A stretch of 64,000 nucleotides of DNA, taken from Duganella sacchari. Its GTDB lineage: Bacteria; Pseudomonadota; Gammaproteobacteria; Burkholderiales; Burkholderiaceae_D. Of the stretch, positions 52,947 through 62,667 are shown in pieces (positions within the stretch are counted from its first letter, which is position 1; each line of letters begins with the position of its first letter). The translations under genes and the position numbers were made by a program. The notes under the pieces are model-generated. The model did not search any database, was not told the DNA's origin, and worked only from the letters and a program-made list of their open reading frames with translations. The stretch covers positions 124,001 through 188,000 of the forward strand of contig NZ_FRCX01000002.1 of assembly GCF_900143065.1 (NCBI RefSeq). The letters are read 5' to 3'.

Positions 52947-54068
52947 TCAGAGTTGTAATTTAATGTGCATGCGGTTGAGGAGCATGGCCAGCACCATGAC
53001 GATCACCGCATAGGCCATCGCCCACAGCAAGCCGGGCCAGCCGGCGCCCAGCACGGCGGGAAAAGACAGGTGGCAGTACTGCATCGCCGCATACACGATG
53101 AAGGGAATGATGTAGACCAGCAGCGGATTGGCGGCTGCCGGCTGGAAGAACGCGGTCCAGCGGCGCCAGCGCTTCAGGTCCACCGCCCAGTACAGCGCGG
53201 CGAACAGCAGCACACAGATGGCGGAACTGTACAGGCCCCAGCTTGGGGTGGCGTAAATCTTGGAGATTTTGAAGTAGGGACGCAGCACCAGAGCAAGCGC
53301 CGCCAGCCCCGCCGCCAGCAGCACGGCGCGCAGAAACGGCGCTTGACGCTCCGCGCCAAAGAAAATCTGCGCGGTCAGCATGCCGCACAGTGCGATCGAT
53401 GTGTGGACGGCGTCCTCACTGCGTATCGCCACTGTACAGGCCACAATCAGGGCCGCGAGCGCCCACTGGCGGCCGCGTGTGACGCCCCATGCCACGGCAC
53501 TGTACAGGTATGCCCAGCCAATCAGTCCCAGTATGCCCCACCACTGTGGCGCCAGGCGCAGGCTGCCATCGGGGCCGCCACGGAACAGGAGCGCCAGCGC
53601 CAGCAGGCCGGCAACGCCGGTGGCGCGCAAACCCCAGGTCAGCGCCCGTTCCTTGAAACGGTACACCGCCCACACCAGTATGGCGCATACATAAAACAGC
53701 AGCGACCACAAATGGATGGACATGCCCATCGCAGCTTCGTTATAGCCTTCCTCGGCATTGACCATGAACACGCCCAGTACCAGCAAGCCCACGGCGCGCG
53801 CCAGTACATGTCGCCACAGGCGCCAGCCGCTGTCGCCAGCCGCCGTCCGCTGCGCCATGGCGAACGGAATCGACATGCCGACGATGAACAGGAAGGCCGG
53901 GAACACCACATCCGCGAAGGTCATGGCATCCGCGTCGGCGGGCGCGTGATCCATCCAGGCCGGCATGCCACGCACGCCAGCCAGGGTGTTCACAAAGATC
54001 ATGACCAGGATGGTGATGCCCCGGAAGGCATCGATTGCCTGTACCCGCACAGGTTTAGAGTTTGCCAC
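52947..54068 (-). CDS. NagX/HGSNAT-like membrane acyltransferase (copy 2)
   Basis: A 373-residue membrane protein related to its downstream neighbour: RVQAIDAFRGITILVMIFVN at the start and ADVVFPAFLFIVGMSIPFAM in the second helix. A His sits in the loop just before it (WMDHAPADADA). About 11 helices follow. The start is uncertain: GTG at 54068 overlaps the receptor gene by 14 bases, and GTG at 54050 falls just after its stop. Either way translation is coupled to the receptor. Two different copies in a row suggest they act on two positions or as a pair. Confidence 0.85.
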   Translation of the reverse strand: MANSKPVRVQAIDAFRGITILVMIFVNTLAGVRGMPAWMDHAPADADAMTFADVVFPAFLFIVGMSIPFAMAQRTAAGDSGWRLWRHVLARAVGLLVLGVFMVNAEEGYNEAAMGMSIHLWSLLFYVCAILVWAVYRFKERALTWGLRATGVAGLLALALLFRGGPDGSLRLAPQWWGILGLIGWAYLYSAVAWGVTRGRQWALAALIVACTVAIRSEDAVHTSIALCGMLTAQIFFGAERQAPFLRAVLLAAGLAALALVLRPYFKISKIYATPSWGLYSSAICVLLFAALYWAVDLKRWRRWTAFFQPAAANPLLVYIIPFIVYAAMQYCHLSFPAVLGAGWPGLLWAMAYAVIVMVLAMLLNRMHIKLQL

Positions 54069-56772
54069 GCAGACCCAGATAGTATTGACGGCCGTTCGAA
54101 TACGAGGCGATAGGCTGGTCCTTGTTTGTGCCGTAGTAACGCAGCACGGCATTATTCAGGTTCAGCGCATCGAATGTAATCGAGAGGTTGTCGTTGATTT
54201 TGTAGTTGAGCGACGCCGCCAGGTTGCCGGTGCCCGCCATCACCTGCGGGAAGCTGTTATACAGCCCGCCGGAGAAGGACGAGCGGTAGGTGTAAGCCAG
54301 ACGCGCGCTCAGCCTGTCGTCCTCATAATAGGTTTCGGCATTGTAGGTGTTTTTCGAATTGCCCACCACTGGCTTGCCATCCTCCGCCGACCCATCGGTG
54401 TAGGTGTAGTTGGCCAGCGCGCCAAAGCCGCCCCAGATATGCTGCTGCCACGCCAGTTCCACGCCCTTGTTCTTCGCAGCGATGTTGGTCGGCGACGAAA
54501 TCGAATAGCTGTCGAAGCGCTTGAACGAGGTGTTGTAGTAGGTCAGGTTGGCCGTGCCATAGGTAACATAGGACGACATGTCCATGTAGAACACGCCTGC
54601 TGACAACAAGGACTTCGGTGCGAAATACCATTCCAGCGCCGCGTCGTAATTCACCGAACGCACCGGTTTCAGGTTTGGATTGCCGCTGCTGCCGGTCAGG
54701 TTGGTGTCATTGAGCGTGACCGCGCCAACCATGGCGCTGTAGTCTGGCCGCGCCATGGTCTTGGCTACAGCCAGCCGGCCTACCAGTGTCGGCGACAGGT
54801 CAAACTTGAAGTTCGCGCTAGGCAGTACATCGTTGTAACCGCGCTCGTTCAGCGTCGGCGTGTACGGACCGTTGATGTTGTCCAGCCCAATAGGATTGGA
54901 ACCGCCCGGGACGTTGGTGATGGTGGCCTGGTTGGTGTGCACATAGCGCACGCCCACGTTGCCGCGCCAGCTGTCGCCTGCCAGATTGACCATGCCGTAA
55001 ATGGCGCTGGTCTTTTCGCGGACATCCAGTTCGCCAGCCCAGTTGCGGGTGGTTGGGCCGCCGGCCAGGTCGTACTTGGCGGCCCAGGCGGCGATGGCGG
55101 CAGGGCTGATCTGCCAGACATTGCGCAGGAAGCCCGCATCGGTGCTGATGTTTTTGCCGAAATTGCCAGGGAAGGTCGAACCATCCCATTGCGGCAGCGG
55201 CGCGGACGTGGTGCCGTCGCAGGCCGGGCAGCTACGGTTCTCCGGCTGGCTGGTACTGCGGTGGTGTTCCGCGTAGCGCACGCCGAACTTGGCCGACTCC
55301 ATCACGCCACGGTCCAGACGCAGCTCGCCATCGAGCTGGCCGTATTTTTCCGTGTCCTGCGTTTTGACGTTGGAACCCCAGGCCGACGCGGTCACGTAGT
55401 TGGTGAACCTGGAGGTGTCCGCGCCAGGGAAGGACATCGTCGCTGGCGACAGGCCGTTCAAGGTATAGGTGGAGCCAGCGCCAGTCAGGCCTGCTTCGTA
55501 GCCGATATCGGACGGCGTTTTACCAACGCCGCGCGTGTAGCCCACGCTGCCGCTGATGCGCAAATCGTCGTTGACGCGGTAGCTGCCATCCAGATCGATG
55601 TATGCGGAAGACGATGCCGAACCAGGGCGATAGATCTGGTCGCCGAATGCCGAATATAGCGACGAGTTATAGGTTTTCGTCGCGCTGACTGCCGGATACT
55701 GCGAGGCCGGAATGGTCGCCGACACCAGCGTGCCGCTCTTGATCACATACGCAGAAGGCACCACGCCAACCGGGGCGCCGGTAACGGGATCGGTGGCATT
55801 GATGTTGGCCGAGATATTGTTGTAGAAGCTTCGGTTGTAGTTGGCCGCATCCAGCGAGGAGCTAAAGCCGTTGATATCAAAGCTCAGGTCACGCGAAGGC
55901 TTGAATTGCAGGTCAATCGCACCACCGGTACGCTTGCGCTCCTGTTCAAACAGCGATGCGCTGATGCCCGATGGCGCCAGGATGCCAGCCAGTTCCGGAT
56001 GGGCCTTGGCCGCATTGCTCTCGGCATCGATAGGCGTATAGCCGTAGAACTCCTGGCCATCACGGCGCTCATGGCGTTTTTCGTAGAACAGCTGGACCAG
56101 CACACCAAACGTCTTGGCATCGTTTTTCCAGCCGAACAGCGCATTCATTTGCGGATCGGTCTTGCGCGGCAGGTCGGCGTAGATGGCCTGTACCGTGGCT
56201 TCGGCGGTGAACTGCTTCTTGAAGTCCAGCGGCTTGCGGGTTTCAATATTGACGGAGCCGGCGACGCCGCCTTCCACCATATCGGCCTGCTGGCTTTTCT
56301 GCACCGTGACCGCACTGACGATTTCCGATGGCAGCAGTGCATAGCTCACGCTGCGCCCGACCGCGCCGGTCTGGTCCAGCACAAACCAGTCGCCGGTACC
56401 GATGGTGTGGCCGTTGACCAGCGTCTGCGTGAGGCTGGAGCTGGTGCCGCGAATACTGACGCGGTCATTTTCGGCGAAGCCGCCTTCACCGCCGGCGGAG
56501 GATGAAATGTTCACGCCCGGGACGCGCTGCACGGCATCGGCCACGTTCTTGTCCGGCATTTTGCCGATGTCTTCGGCCGAAATGACTTCGGCCAGCGTGT
56601 CGCTATTGCGCTTGCGGGTCAGCGCCTGTTCCAGCGAAGCGCGTATGCCGGTGACCACTACTTGCTCCATCGGCGTGTCTGCGCTTTGCGCCCACGCCGG
56701 CGCCGCGCCGCACGCCAACATCATGAAGACTGCCGATGCGATAGGCGTCGGCGTCGTTTTCATCCTTTCCAT
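54055..56772 (-). CDS. TonB-dependent receptor, Caulobacter-type large family
   Basis: A 905-residue outer-membrane receptor. After a signal peptide ending near AWA, the plug domain has VVVTGIRASLEQAL, AEDIGKMPDKNVADAVQRVPG and VSIRGT, typical of the Caulobacter/Xanthomonas carbohydrate-receptor class. The barrel ends YYLGLRGKL. No STN signalling domain is present. With two NagX-like acyltransferases downstream, the substrate is plausibly an amino sugar or plant oligosaccharide (inference). GAGGGA precedes the ATG at 56772. A two-component system is divergent. Confidence 0.92.
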   Translation of the reverse strand: MERMKTTPTPIASAVFMMLACGAAPAWAQSADTPMEQVVVTGIRASLEQALTRKRNSDTLAEVISAEDIGKMPDKNVADAVQRVPGVNISSSAGGEGGFAENDRVSIRGTSSSLTQTLVNGHTIGTGDWFVLDQTGAVGRSVSYALLPSEIVSAVTVQKSQQADMVEGGVAGSVNIETRKPLDFKKQFTAEATVQAIYADLPRKTDPQMNALFGWKNDAKTFGVLVQLFYEKRHERRDGQEFYGYTPIDAESNAAKAHPELAGILAPSGISASLFEQERKRTGGAIDLQFKPSRDLSFDINGFSSSLDAANYNRSFYNNISANINATDPVTGAPVGVVPSAYVIKSGTLVSATIPASQYPAVSATKTYNSSLYSAFGDQIYRPGSASSSAYIDLDGSYRVNDDLRISGSVGYTRGVGKTPSDIGYEAGLTGAGSTYTLNGLSPATMSFPGADTSRFTNYVTASAWGSNVKTQDTEKYGQLDGELRLDRGVMESAKFGVRYAEHHRSTSQPENRSCPACDGTTSAPLPQWDGSTFPGNFGKNISTDAGFLRNVWQISPAAIAAWAAKYDLAGGPTTRNWAGELDVREKTSAIYGMVNLAGDSWRGNVGVRYVHTNQATITNVPGGSNPIGLDNINGPYTPTLNERGYNDVLPSANFKFDLSPTLVGRLAVAKTMARPDYSAMVGAVTLNDTNLTGSSGNPNLKPVRSVNYDAALEWYFAPKSLLSAGVFYMDMSSYVTYGTANLTYYNTSFKRFDSYSISSPTNIAAKNKGVELAWQQHIWGGFGALANYTYTDGSAEDGKPVVGNSKNTYNAETYYEDDRLSARLAYTYRSSFSGGLYNSFPQVMAGTGNLAASLNYKINDNLSITFDALNLNNAVLRYYGTNKDQPIASYSNGRQYYLGLRGKL

Positions 56773-56826
56773 TGCTGTCCCTCGTCTTGTGGTTGTAGAT
56801 TTATCCAGTCATTCTCGCCAGATTCT

Positions 56827-56865
56827 CTTAATTAAATCCAAAAGAAACCTTAACGTTTGCCTAAG
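56827..56865 (+). promoter_or_regulatory. PmrA/QseB-type direct repeats in the divergent promoter
   Basis: CTTAAC-N5-CCTAAG (56849-56865) fits the CTTAAG-N5-CTTAAG box of PmrA/QseB regulators with one mismatch per half. A further CTTAAT lies 22 bp upstream (56827), in the same helical phase. The divergently encoded regulator is of that family, so autoregulation and control of the TonB receptor are likely. Confidence 0.55.
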
Positions 56866-56943
56866 GCTGTGGCGTGCAGGCGATTGACTTATATGCAAGA
56901 AAGTGCGTAGATATCGGCCATGAACAAAAGAGGTATTACCCCC

Positions 56944-57600
56944 ATGAAGATATGCCTGGTTGAAGATGATCTAGAGCTGGGCAAGGCTTTGCAGTCCTCG
57001 CTGCAGGACGCGGGACTTGAAGTGGTATGGGTGCGCCGCGCCAGCGACGCGCGCCGCTGGGTCGAAACGGAACCGTTCGATGCGGCGCTGCTCGATCTCG
57101 GCCTGCCGGATGGCAGCGGGATCGAGGTGCTGCGCGATCTGCGTGCGGCCGGCCTGACACTGCCCATTCTCGTCATCACCGCACGTGACAGCCTGGAAGA
57201 CCGCCTGAATGGCCTGGACCGTGGCGCCGACGATTATCTGGTCAAGCCGTTTGCAGTCAGTGAGCTGCTGGCGCGTCTGCGCGCGGTGATGCGCCGGGCC
57301 ACCGGCTGGACCGAAGCCGGCGAGCCAGTGTGGAAGGTCAAGGACCTGGTCCTCGACGACAAGCGCATGCTGCTGACGCGCGGCGGCGTCAATGTGGTGC
57401 TGTCGAAAACCGAATTCGCCTTGCTGCATGCGCTGATGCGTTATCCGGACCGTGTGCTGACGCGGCGCGAGCTGGAGTCGCGCGCGCTGCCGCACAGCGA
57501 AGGTGCGGCGCTGGATGTGCATATGTCCCATCTGCGCCAGAAAATCGGCGAAGGCTATATCCGCACGGTGCGTGGCGTCGGCTACGTGGTCGACAAATGA
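56944..57600 (+). CDS. OmpR-family response regulator (QseB/PmrA-like)
   Basis: A 218-residue response regulator. The receiver has the acidic pair in CLVEDDLELG, the phospho-acceptor Asp in ALLDLGLPDGSG, and the Lys in VKPFAVSE. The C-terminal winged helix ends HMSHLRQKIGEGYIRTVRGVGYVV. The start at 56944 has AGAGGT about ten bases upstream; an earlier ATG at 56920 is possible. Its stop overlaps the kinase start (ATGA), a standard two-component arrangement. Confidence 0.95.
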   Translation: MKICLVEDDLELGKALQSSLQDAGLEVVWVRRASDARRWVETEPFDAALLDLGLPDGSGIEVLRDLRAAGLTLPILVITARDSLEDRLNGLDRGADDYLVKPFAVSELLARLRAVMRRATGWTEAGEPVWKVKDLVLDDKRMLLTRGGVNVVLSKTEFALLHALMRYPDRVLTRRELESRALPHSEGAALDVHMSHLRQKIGEGYIRTVRGVGYVVDK

Positions 57601-58964
57601 AGAACCGCTCGCTGTTCCGGCGTTTGCTGTTCGGCTTCATCTCGGTGATGGCGGTGGTGTGGCTGGCCAACCTGGCGCTGGATATGTACGAAACGCGCAC
57701 CGCCAAGCGCCGCGATATGCAGCGCGAACTGCGCGCCAGCGCCTTGCGCATCCTGGTGGTGATGCAGACCATGGATGGCCGACCCGAAGCAGAGATACAG
57801 CCGATGGTGCACAAGATGGAAGCGCTGCACTACGCGCTGTACAAGGAACTGGGCTGGTATATTCCAGCCTTGCAGACGCACGTCTGGCGCCATGGCCGTC
57901 TGCTGTATCAGACACCCGATGCCGGCTTGCCGGGTACTGACGCCGTTGCGGGACCGTATCACCAGAACCTGCGCGATAGCTGGGTGGCGTCGGTGGAGCA
58001 TGATCCGGCCACCGATGTGACGGTGCGGATGGCCACCGAAGTGATAGGCGAGTGGATGCTGCAAGTGTCCAGCGTGGGCTACTACCTGGCGCCGCTGCTG
58101 TTCAGCATACCGTTCCTGTTGCTGCCCGCCTGGTTCATCATCCGCGTGGGACTGCGGCCGCTGAACGACATCGTTGGCGAGATCGAGCAGCGCTCCGGCG
58201 CCAATCTGTCGGCGCTGGCGCCATCGCCGTATCAGGAGCTGTCGCCGCTGGTGGGCTCCGTCAACCGCCTGATGGAGCGGCTGACGGAAAGGCTGGAACG
58301 CGAACAGGAATTCCTGATCGATGCCGCGCATGAATTGAAGACGCCACTGTCCATCATCCAGATCAATGCGGAGAGCCTTGGTGAAGCGCGCACGCCGCAG
58401 CGGCTGGCGGAAGCAGGCAATGGCTTGCGTACCGGCGTGCAGCGCGCTACGCATACGGTGCATCAGCTGCTGGCCCTGGCCCGTTCCGGCAGCGACCGCG
58501 ATCACGCCAGGCTGGCGCCGCGCGACCTGGTGGAACTGGTGGCGGACCGTCTGGCCATGGCCGGCCAGATCGCCGCCACACGCGGCATCGAGATAGAACT
58601 GCTGGCGCCCGATACCTGCGCCATGCCGCTGCATCTGGAGAGCATGGCGTCGCTGATCGATAACCTGGTCAGCAATGCGGTGAAGTACTCGCCCGGGCAG
58701 AGCCGCGTGACGGTGCGTATTGCAGCATCGGCGGAACAGGTGGTGCTGTCGGTATCCGACCAAGGTCCGGGCATCGCGCCCGACATGCAGCGCAAAGTAT
58801 TTGAGCGCTTCTTCCGCTTGCCTGGCCAGGATCAGCCGGGCAGCGGGTTAGGGCTGGCGATCGCGGAACGCGCCGCCGCGCGCAACCGCGCGACGATCCA
58901 GCTGAACAATCGCGCCGATACTGGCGGCTTGCAAGTCGATGTGATTTTTCAGGCAACGCCATAG
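57597..58964 (+). CDS. Sensor histidine kinase (QseC/TctE-like)
   Basis: A 455-residue membrane kinase. TM1 is about residues 8-27, a periplasmic sensor of about 130 residues follows, TM2 is about 160-180, then a HAMP region. The phospho-acceptor His is in DAAHELKTPLSIIQ. The ATP domain has N (DNLVSNAVKYSPG), G1 (DQGPGIAPD) and G2 (GSGLGLAI) boxes. The signal sensed is unknown. Coupled to the response regulator by a four-base overlap. Confidence 0.95.
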   Translation: MKNRSLFRRLLFGFISVMAVVWLANLALDMYETRTAKRRDMQRELRASALRILVVMQTMDGRPEAEIQPMVHKMEALHYALYKELGWYIPALQTHVWRHGRLLYQTPDAGLPGTDAVAGPYHQNLRDSWVASVEHDPATDVTVRMATEVIGEWMLQVSSVGYYLAPLLFSIPFLLLPAWFIIRVGLRPLNDIVGEIEQRSGANLSALAPSPYQELSPLVGSVNRLMERLTERLEREQEFLIDAAHELKTPLSIIQINAESLGEARTPQRLAEAGNGLRTGVQRATHTVHQLLALARSGSDRDHARLAPRDLVELVADRLAMAGQIAATRGIEIELLAPDTCAMPLHLESMASLIDNLVSNAVKYSPGQSRVTVRIAASAEQVVLSVSDQGPGIAPDMQRKVFERFFRLPGQDQPGSGLGLAIAERAAARNRATIQLNNRADTGGLQVDVIFQATP

Positions 58965-58988
58965 CAAATTGGCATTATAATTCGGCGC

Positions 58989-60365
58989 ATGAACACCACA
59001 TTGCGCCTGATTCCCCTGTTACTGCTGCTGGCTGGCTGCAGCATGTCCAACGAGCAGTTGATCTCCGCCTGCAAAACCGATGACTGGGTCGCCATCGGCC
59101 AGAACGATGGCACCAAGGGCGAGCCGCCCAGCTTTGGAGAACGCAAGGAGTTTTGCGATGACCATGGCATCAAGGCCGGCGCCGCAGACGCCTCCGCGCG
59201 CTACACCGCCGGATGGGCACAAGGTAACTGGGACCTGTGGTATCGGTTCGGCGGTGTCGATGGTACGGAGGGCAAGCTGGCGCGCTTCGATGCGCTGGCC
59301 GCCTCGGAAGACCTCCGCAAAAACAAGACGCCGCTCAACCGTCCGGCCTACGATGCCGGCTGGGCTGCCGGTAACTCGCTCTACTGGGAAAACACCGGTA
59401 AGCGCGATGGCACGGAAGGCAAGCCATCCTCGCAAAAAGAATTGAGCCGGAGCCGGGCGGCTGCCGCACAACTGCATTTTGACGAAGCGGCATACGCCAA
59501 TGGCTGGCGCGCGGGGAACCGCACCTTCTGGACGGATGCCGGCAGCAACGACGCCAGCAACGGCCTGCCGGACAGCGAGTTCCGCAACCGCGCCGCCGCC
59601 GCGCGCAGCGCCGGCGTGGACATTCAGGAAGAATCCTATCGCGCCGCATGGAATGCGGAGATCATCAACTACTGGCGCAACCTTGGTACGCAGGACGCGA
59701 CGAGCGGCAAGGAGTTCGGCATGCGCAGCCGCGAGGCCAAACAAAAAGGCCTGAAGATCCATGAACAGGAATATCGCCAGGCCTGGGAGGCGCGCTTAAG
59801 CACTTACTGGCGCGACACCGGCGCAGCCGACGGCTATGGCCAGCCATTCCGCCTTGACGAACGCATGGCGAACGCCGGCCGCGATGGCGTGTTCGTGATC
59901 CCCGCCACGCGCGATGCCTACACCAACGCCTGGCGTCAGGAGAATGCGCGCTACTGCACGCTGGACAATGCCTTTGAACGTGGCCGTGCCAACACTGGCA
60001 TGGCGGTGGAGGTCTGCGCGCCTGCGCTGCAAAGCCAGATGAAGCACGCTTACGTCAGCGGGCAGGATTATGAAATCACCGCAGCCAAGTACCGCCAGGC
60101 GGTGGATGAAGCGAATGAATTGGCCGATCGCGTGCATGATGCGCGCAACCGACTGGGACGGCTGGAGCGCGAGATCCGCGCCAATCAGGAAGCCAAAGAC
60201 CGGCCGGCCAATGAGGAAACCGCCAAGCAGGATCGCCGCCGCGAACAGGACCGCCGCGACCTGATCGATTATTTGCAGCGCATGGAGCGGCGCTGGGATG
60301 ACGCCCGACATTGGGTCGAGCGTCACGAGATGCAAATGCAGCGCCTGCGCCGCGAGATCTATTAG
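58989..60365 (+). CDS. DUF2799-type lipoprotein with six tandem repeats and a coiled-coil tail
   Basis: A 458-residue lipoprotein with lipobox LAGC (Cys17). Residues 33-319 consist of six repeats of 45-51 residues. Each has an aromatic start (W or YW), a D-G/A-x-x-G turn (Asp at 40, 91, 140, 188, 236 and 281) and a closing YxxxW (Tyr at 72, 121, 169, 217, 262 and 311). A cysteine-containing DUF2799-like end (YCTLDNAFERG) follows. The last 85 residues are highly charged and probably coiled coil. Known DUF2799 proteins have far fewer units. Location: inner or outer membrane, facing the periplasm. Function unknown. Confidence 0.8.
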   Translation: MNTTLRLIPLLLLLAGCSMSNEQLISACKTDDWVAIGQNDGTKGEPPSFGERKEFCDDHGIKAGAADASARYTAGWAQGNWDLWYRFGGVDGTEGKLARFDALAASEDLRKNKTPLNRPAYDAGWAAGNSLYWENTGKRDGTEGKPSSQKELSRSRAAAAQLHFDEAAYANGWRAGNRTFWTDAGSNDASNGLPDSEFRNRAAAARSAGVDIQEESYRAAWNAEIINYWRNLGTQDATSGKEFGMRSREAKQKGLKIHEQEYRQAWEARLSTYWRDTGAADGYGQPFRLDERMANAGRDGVFVIPATRDAYTNAWRQENARYCTLDNAFERGRANTGMAVEVCAPALQSQMKHAYVSGQDYEITAAKYRQAVDEANELADRVHDARNRLGRLEREIRANQEAKDRPANEETAKQDRRREQDRRDLIDYLQRMERRWDDARHWVERHEMQMQRLRREIY

Positions 60366-62545
60366 AACTCCACGCTCGCCGACACCGCCACGGTGCGCGG
60401 TGCGCCCAGAATCAGGTAGCCCGAACCTGGATAGCCGCCGGCAGAAGCCCAGTAGCTCTTGTCGGTAACGTTATCCACGCGTGCGCGGAAGGTGACGTTG
60501 CGGTCCAGCACACGGGTAGCGTAGCTGGCGCCCAGGTCGAGACGGGTCCATGCCGGCAGTTCCTGCTGGTTGGCGCCGTCGGCGTACTGCGACGAGGTGT
60601 ACGTGGTGCGCGCATTCAGGTTCAGGCCACTCACGCCTGGCACATCCCATTCGGCGCCGATGTTCAGCTGCGTATCCGGCACGCCGATGACGTCATTGCC
60701 CTGATTCTTGCCGCCGTCAGTCACGCGCTGCTTGGCATCGAGCAGCGTCAGGCCGCCCAGCACGCGCAGGCCGCGCACCGGCATGCCATACACCGTCAGT
60801 TCGGCGCCCTGATTGCGCTGTTCGCCAAACACGCCAAAGTGGCCGTTTTTCACGAAGGCCGATGGCTGCTTGGTGCTGAACAGGGCAGCGGTGGCGCCCA
60901 GCGTGCCGTGTTCGTATTTCACGCCCACTTCTTTTTGCTTCGATACGTAAGGCGCGAACATCTGGTTTTTATTGTCGACGTTCTGGGCGGGCGCCGTCGG
61001 GCCTTGTTGCAGGCCTTCGGCGTAATTGGCATACAGCGCCACGTCTTTCACCGGCTTGTAGACCACGGCGGCAACCGGCGTGACCTTGCTTTGGTCGTAA
61101 TGCGCGTTGCGCTCCGAGGTGTTGTAGTCGAAGCCATCGGTCTTGATGGTCTGATGGCGCGCGCCCACAGTCAGCAGGACTTTATCGTCCAGCATCGACA
61201 GCGTATCGGCGACGGCGTAGCTGCTCAGGATTGTTTTCACGGTCAGGTGCGGATCGCTGAGCACACCGCCAACAAAGAAATTGGGCGCAGGCGCGGTGAC
61301 GTCAACCGGCTTGTAGATGTTGGTACTCAGGCCGCCAAATGCACTGAAGGCGTAAGCGTTCTTCGACTCCAGCCAGTAGCTGGACGCGCTTGCGCTCAGC
61401 GTATGGCCGATGCCGCCCGTACGCAGCTTGGTTCGTACGCCGATTTCGCCAGTCCGCACATTATCGCGGCGGGTATTGTCGAAGCGGTAGGAGGTGGCGC
61501 TGCCATCATTGTTGTTGACGGTCGGCTCGGCGAGGCTGTTGTCCTCGTTGCCGCTGCGGACACCGGCAGCGGCCCAGGCTACTGTATCCTTGCCCAGATC
61601 CCATTCGCCGCGCAGGGTGCCGAAGGTGTCGCGTTCGTTGGAGCGGGTCCAGTTCTGCGCCCAGGTGCTGCTGCCATCCGGCGCCGGCAGCATGGCCACG
61701 CCTTCTAGCAGCGTCACGGCGGGACGCGGGTTTTTCAGCTTGTGATCCTGATAGCCGATATCGGCCGACAGGCGGAAGTCGCGCGCCTGGAAGTCCAGGC
61801 CAATCGAGGCCACGTTCAGTTCACGGTGTTCGCGGTCGACGCCAGTGTCGCCGTCGCGGCGCGCGGCGTTGATGCGGATGCCGGTATTGCCGTCGGCGCC
61901 GAAGCGGCGTGCGATATCAACGGCGGCATAACCCTGGCCGCCGGTTTCCACGCCCACGGTCACTTGCGTGAGCGGCTTGTTGCCGGCGCGTTTAGGCAGC
62001 AGGTTGATGGAGCCGCCGATGCCGCCACCGCCCGGCGCGGCGCCGTTGACGAAGGAGGTCGCACCGCGGAACACTTCCACGCGCTCCAGCAGTTCGGAGG
62101 CCACGAACTGGCGCGGCAGGATGCCGTACAAGCCGTTGTAGGCCAGATCGTCCGAACTGACGGCGAAGCCGCGGATCACATACAGTTCCTGAAAATTACC
62201 GAAGCCACGCGCCACGCGCACCGACGGATCGTTTTGCAGCACATCGGCGACGCTGCGCGCCTGCTGGTCCTGAATCAGCGCCGATGTGAAGTTCAAGGTG
62301 TTGAACGGCGTGTCCATCATGTCCACATTGCCCAGCATGCCCACCCGGCCGCCACGCGCGACCTGGCCACCGGCGAAGTTCTTCGGCAGGCCGCCGGCCG
62401 ACGCATCGGCGGAGGCGCTGACGACGACCGTCTGCACGTCATCGGCGCTGCCGGCCGCCGCTTGCGTTTGGGCGTGGGCGGTGGCGCTGGCCAGCAGCAT
62501 GGCTGCCAGGGCGAAAGGGGACAATTTCAGGTTCAGGGTGAGCAT
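60362..62545 (-). CDS. TonB-dependent siderophore-type receptor
   Basis: A 727-residue outer-membrane receptor. The signal peptide ends near AHA. The plug contains QTVVVSAS, DVLQNDPSVRVARGFGNFQELYVIRGF and GAAPGGGGIGGSINLLPKRA, phrases typical of the siderophore receptor family (FhuA/FcuA-like). The barrel ends LGAPRTVAVSASVEF with C-terminal Phe. No STN domain. Fur-like boxes upstream support iron control. It is divergent from the PepSY protein and overlaps the convergent lipoprotein gene by four bases. Confidence 0.94.
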   Translation of the reverse strand: MLTLNLKLSPFALAAMLLASATAHAQTQAAAGSADDVQTVVVSASADASAGGLPKNFAGGQVARGGRVGMLGNVDMMDTPFNTLNFTSALIQDQQARSVADVLQNDPSVRVARGFGNFQELYVIRGFAVSSDDLAYNGLYGILPRQFVASELLERVEVFRGATSFVNGAAPGGGGIGGSINLLPKRAGNKPLTQVTVGVETGGQGYAAVDIARRFGADGNTGIRINAARRDGDTGVDREHRELNVASIGLDFQARDFRLSADIGYQDHKLKNPRPAVTLLEGVAMLPAPDGSSTWAQNWTRSNERDTFGTLRGEWDLGKDTVAWAAAGVRSGNEDNSLAEPTVNNNDGSATSYRFDNTRRDNVRTGEIGVRTKLRTGGIGHTLSASASSYWLESKNAYAFSAFGGLSTNIYKPVDVTAPAPNFFVGGVLSDPHLTVKTILSSYAVADTLSMLDDKVLLTVGARHQTIKTDGFDYNTSERNAHYDQSKVTPVAAVVYKPVKDVALYANYAEGLQQGPTAPAQNVDNKNQMFAPYVSKQKEVGVKYEHGTLGATAALFSTKQPSAFVKNGHFGVFGEQRNQGAELTVYGMPVRGLRVLGGLTLLDAKQRVTDGGKNQGNDVIGVPDTQLNIGAEWDVPGVSGLNLNARTTYTSSQYADGANQQELPAWTRLDLGASYATRVLDRNVTFRARVDNVTDKSYWASAGGYPGSGYLILGAPRTVAVSASVEF

Positions 62546-62564
62546 GGCTGTTTAACTAATTAAA

Positions 62565-62579
62565 TGAGATTGATTCTCA
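62565..62579. promoter_or_regulatory. Fur-box-like inverted repeat
   Basis: TGAGATTGATTCTCA, a 5-5-5 inverted repeat resembling the AATGAGAATCATTCTCATT type of Fur site, 20 bases upstream of the siderophore-receptor start. Confidence 0.7.
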
Positions 62580-62611
62580 ATTATAGCGTTGGAAACGTTT
62601 TTTTGCTGCTG

Positions 62612-62635
62612 AATGAGACTAATTTGCATTATCAT
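62612..62635. promoter_or_regulatory. Second Fur-box-like site
   Basis: AATGAG-ACTAAT-TTGCAT-TATCAT reads as four NATNAT-like hexamers, including the TTGCATTATCATT seen before many iron genes. It lies 33 bases before the PepSY gene start. Confidence 0.6.
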
Positions 62636-62667
62636 TGGCGTCTGAATACCGTAATCTGGATGACAAA

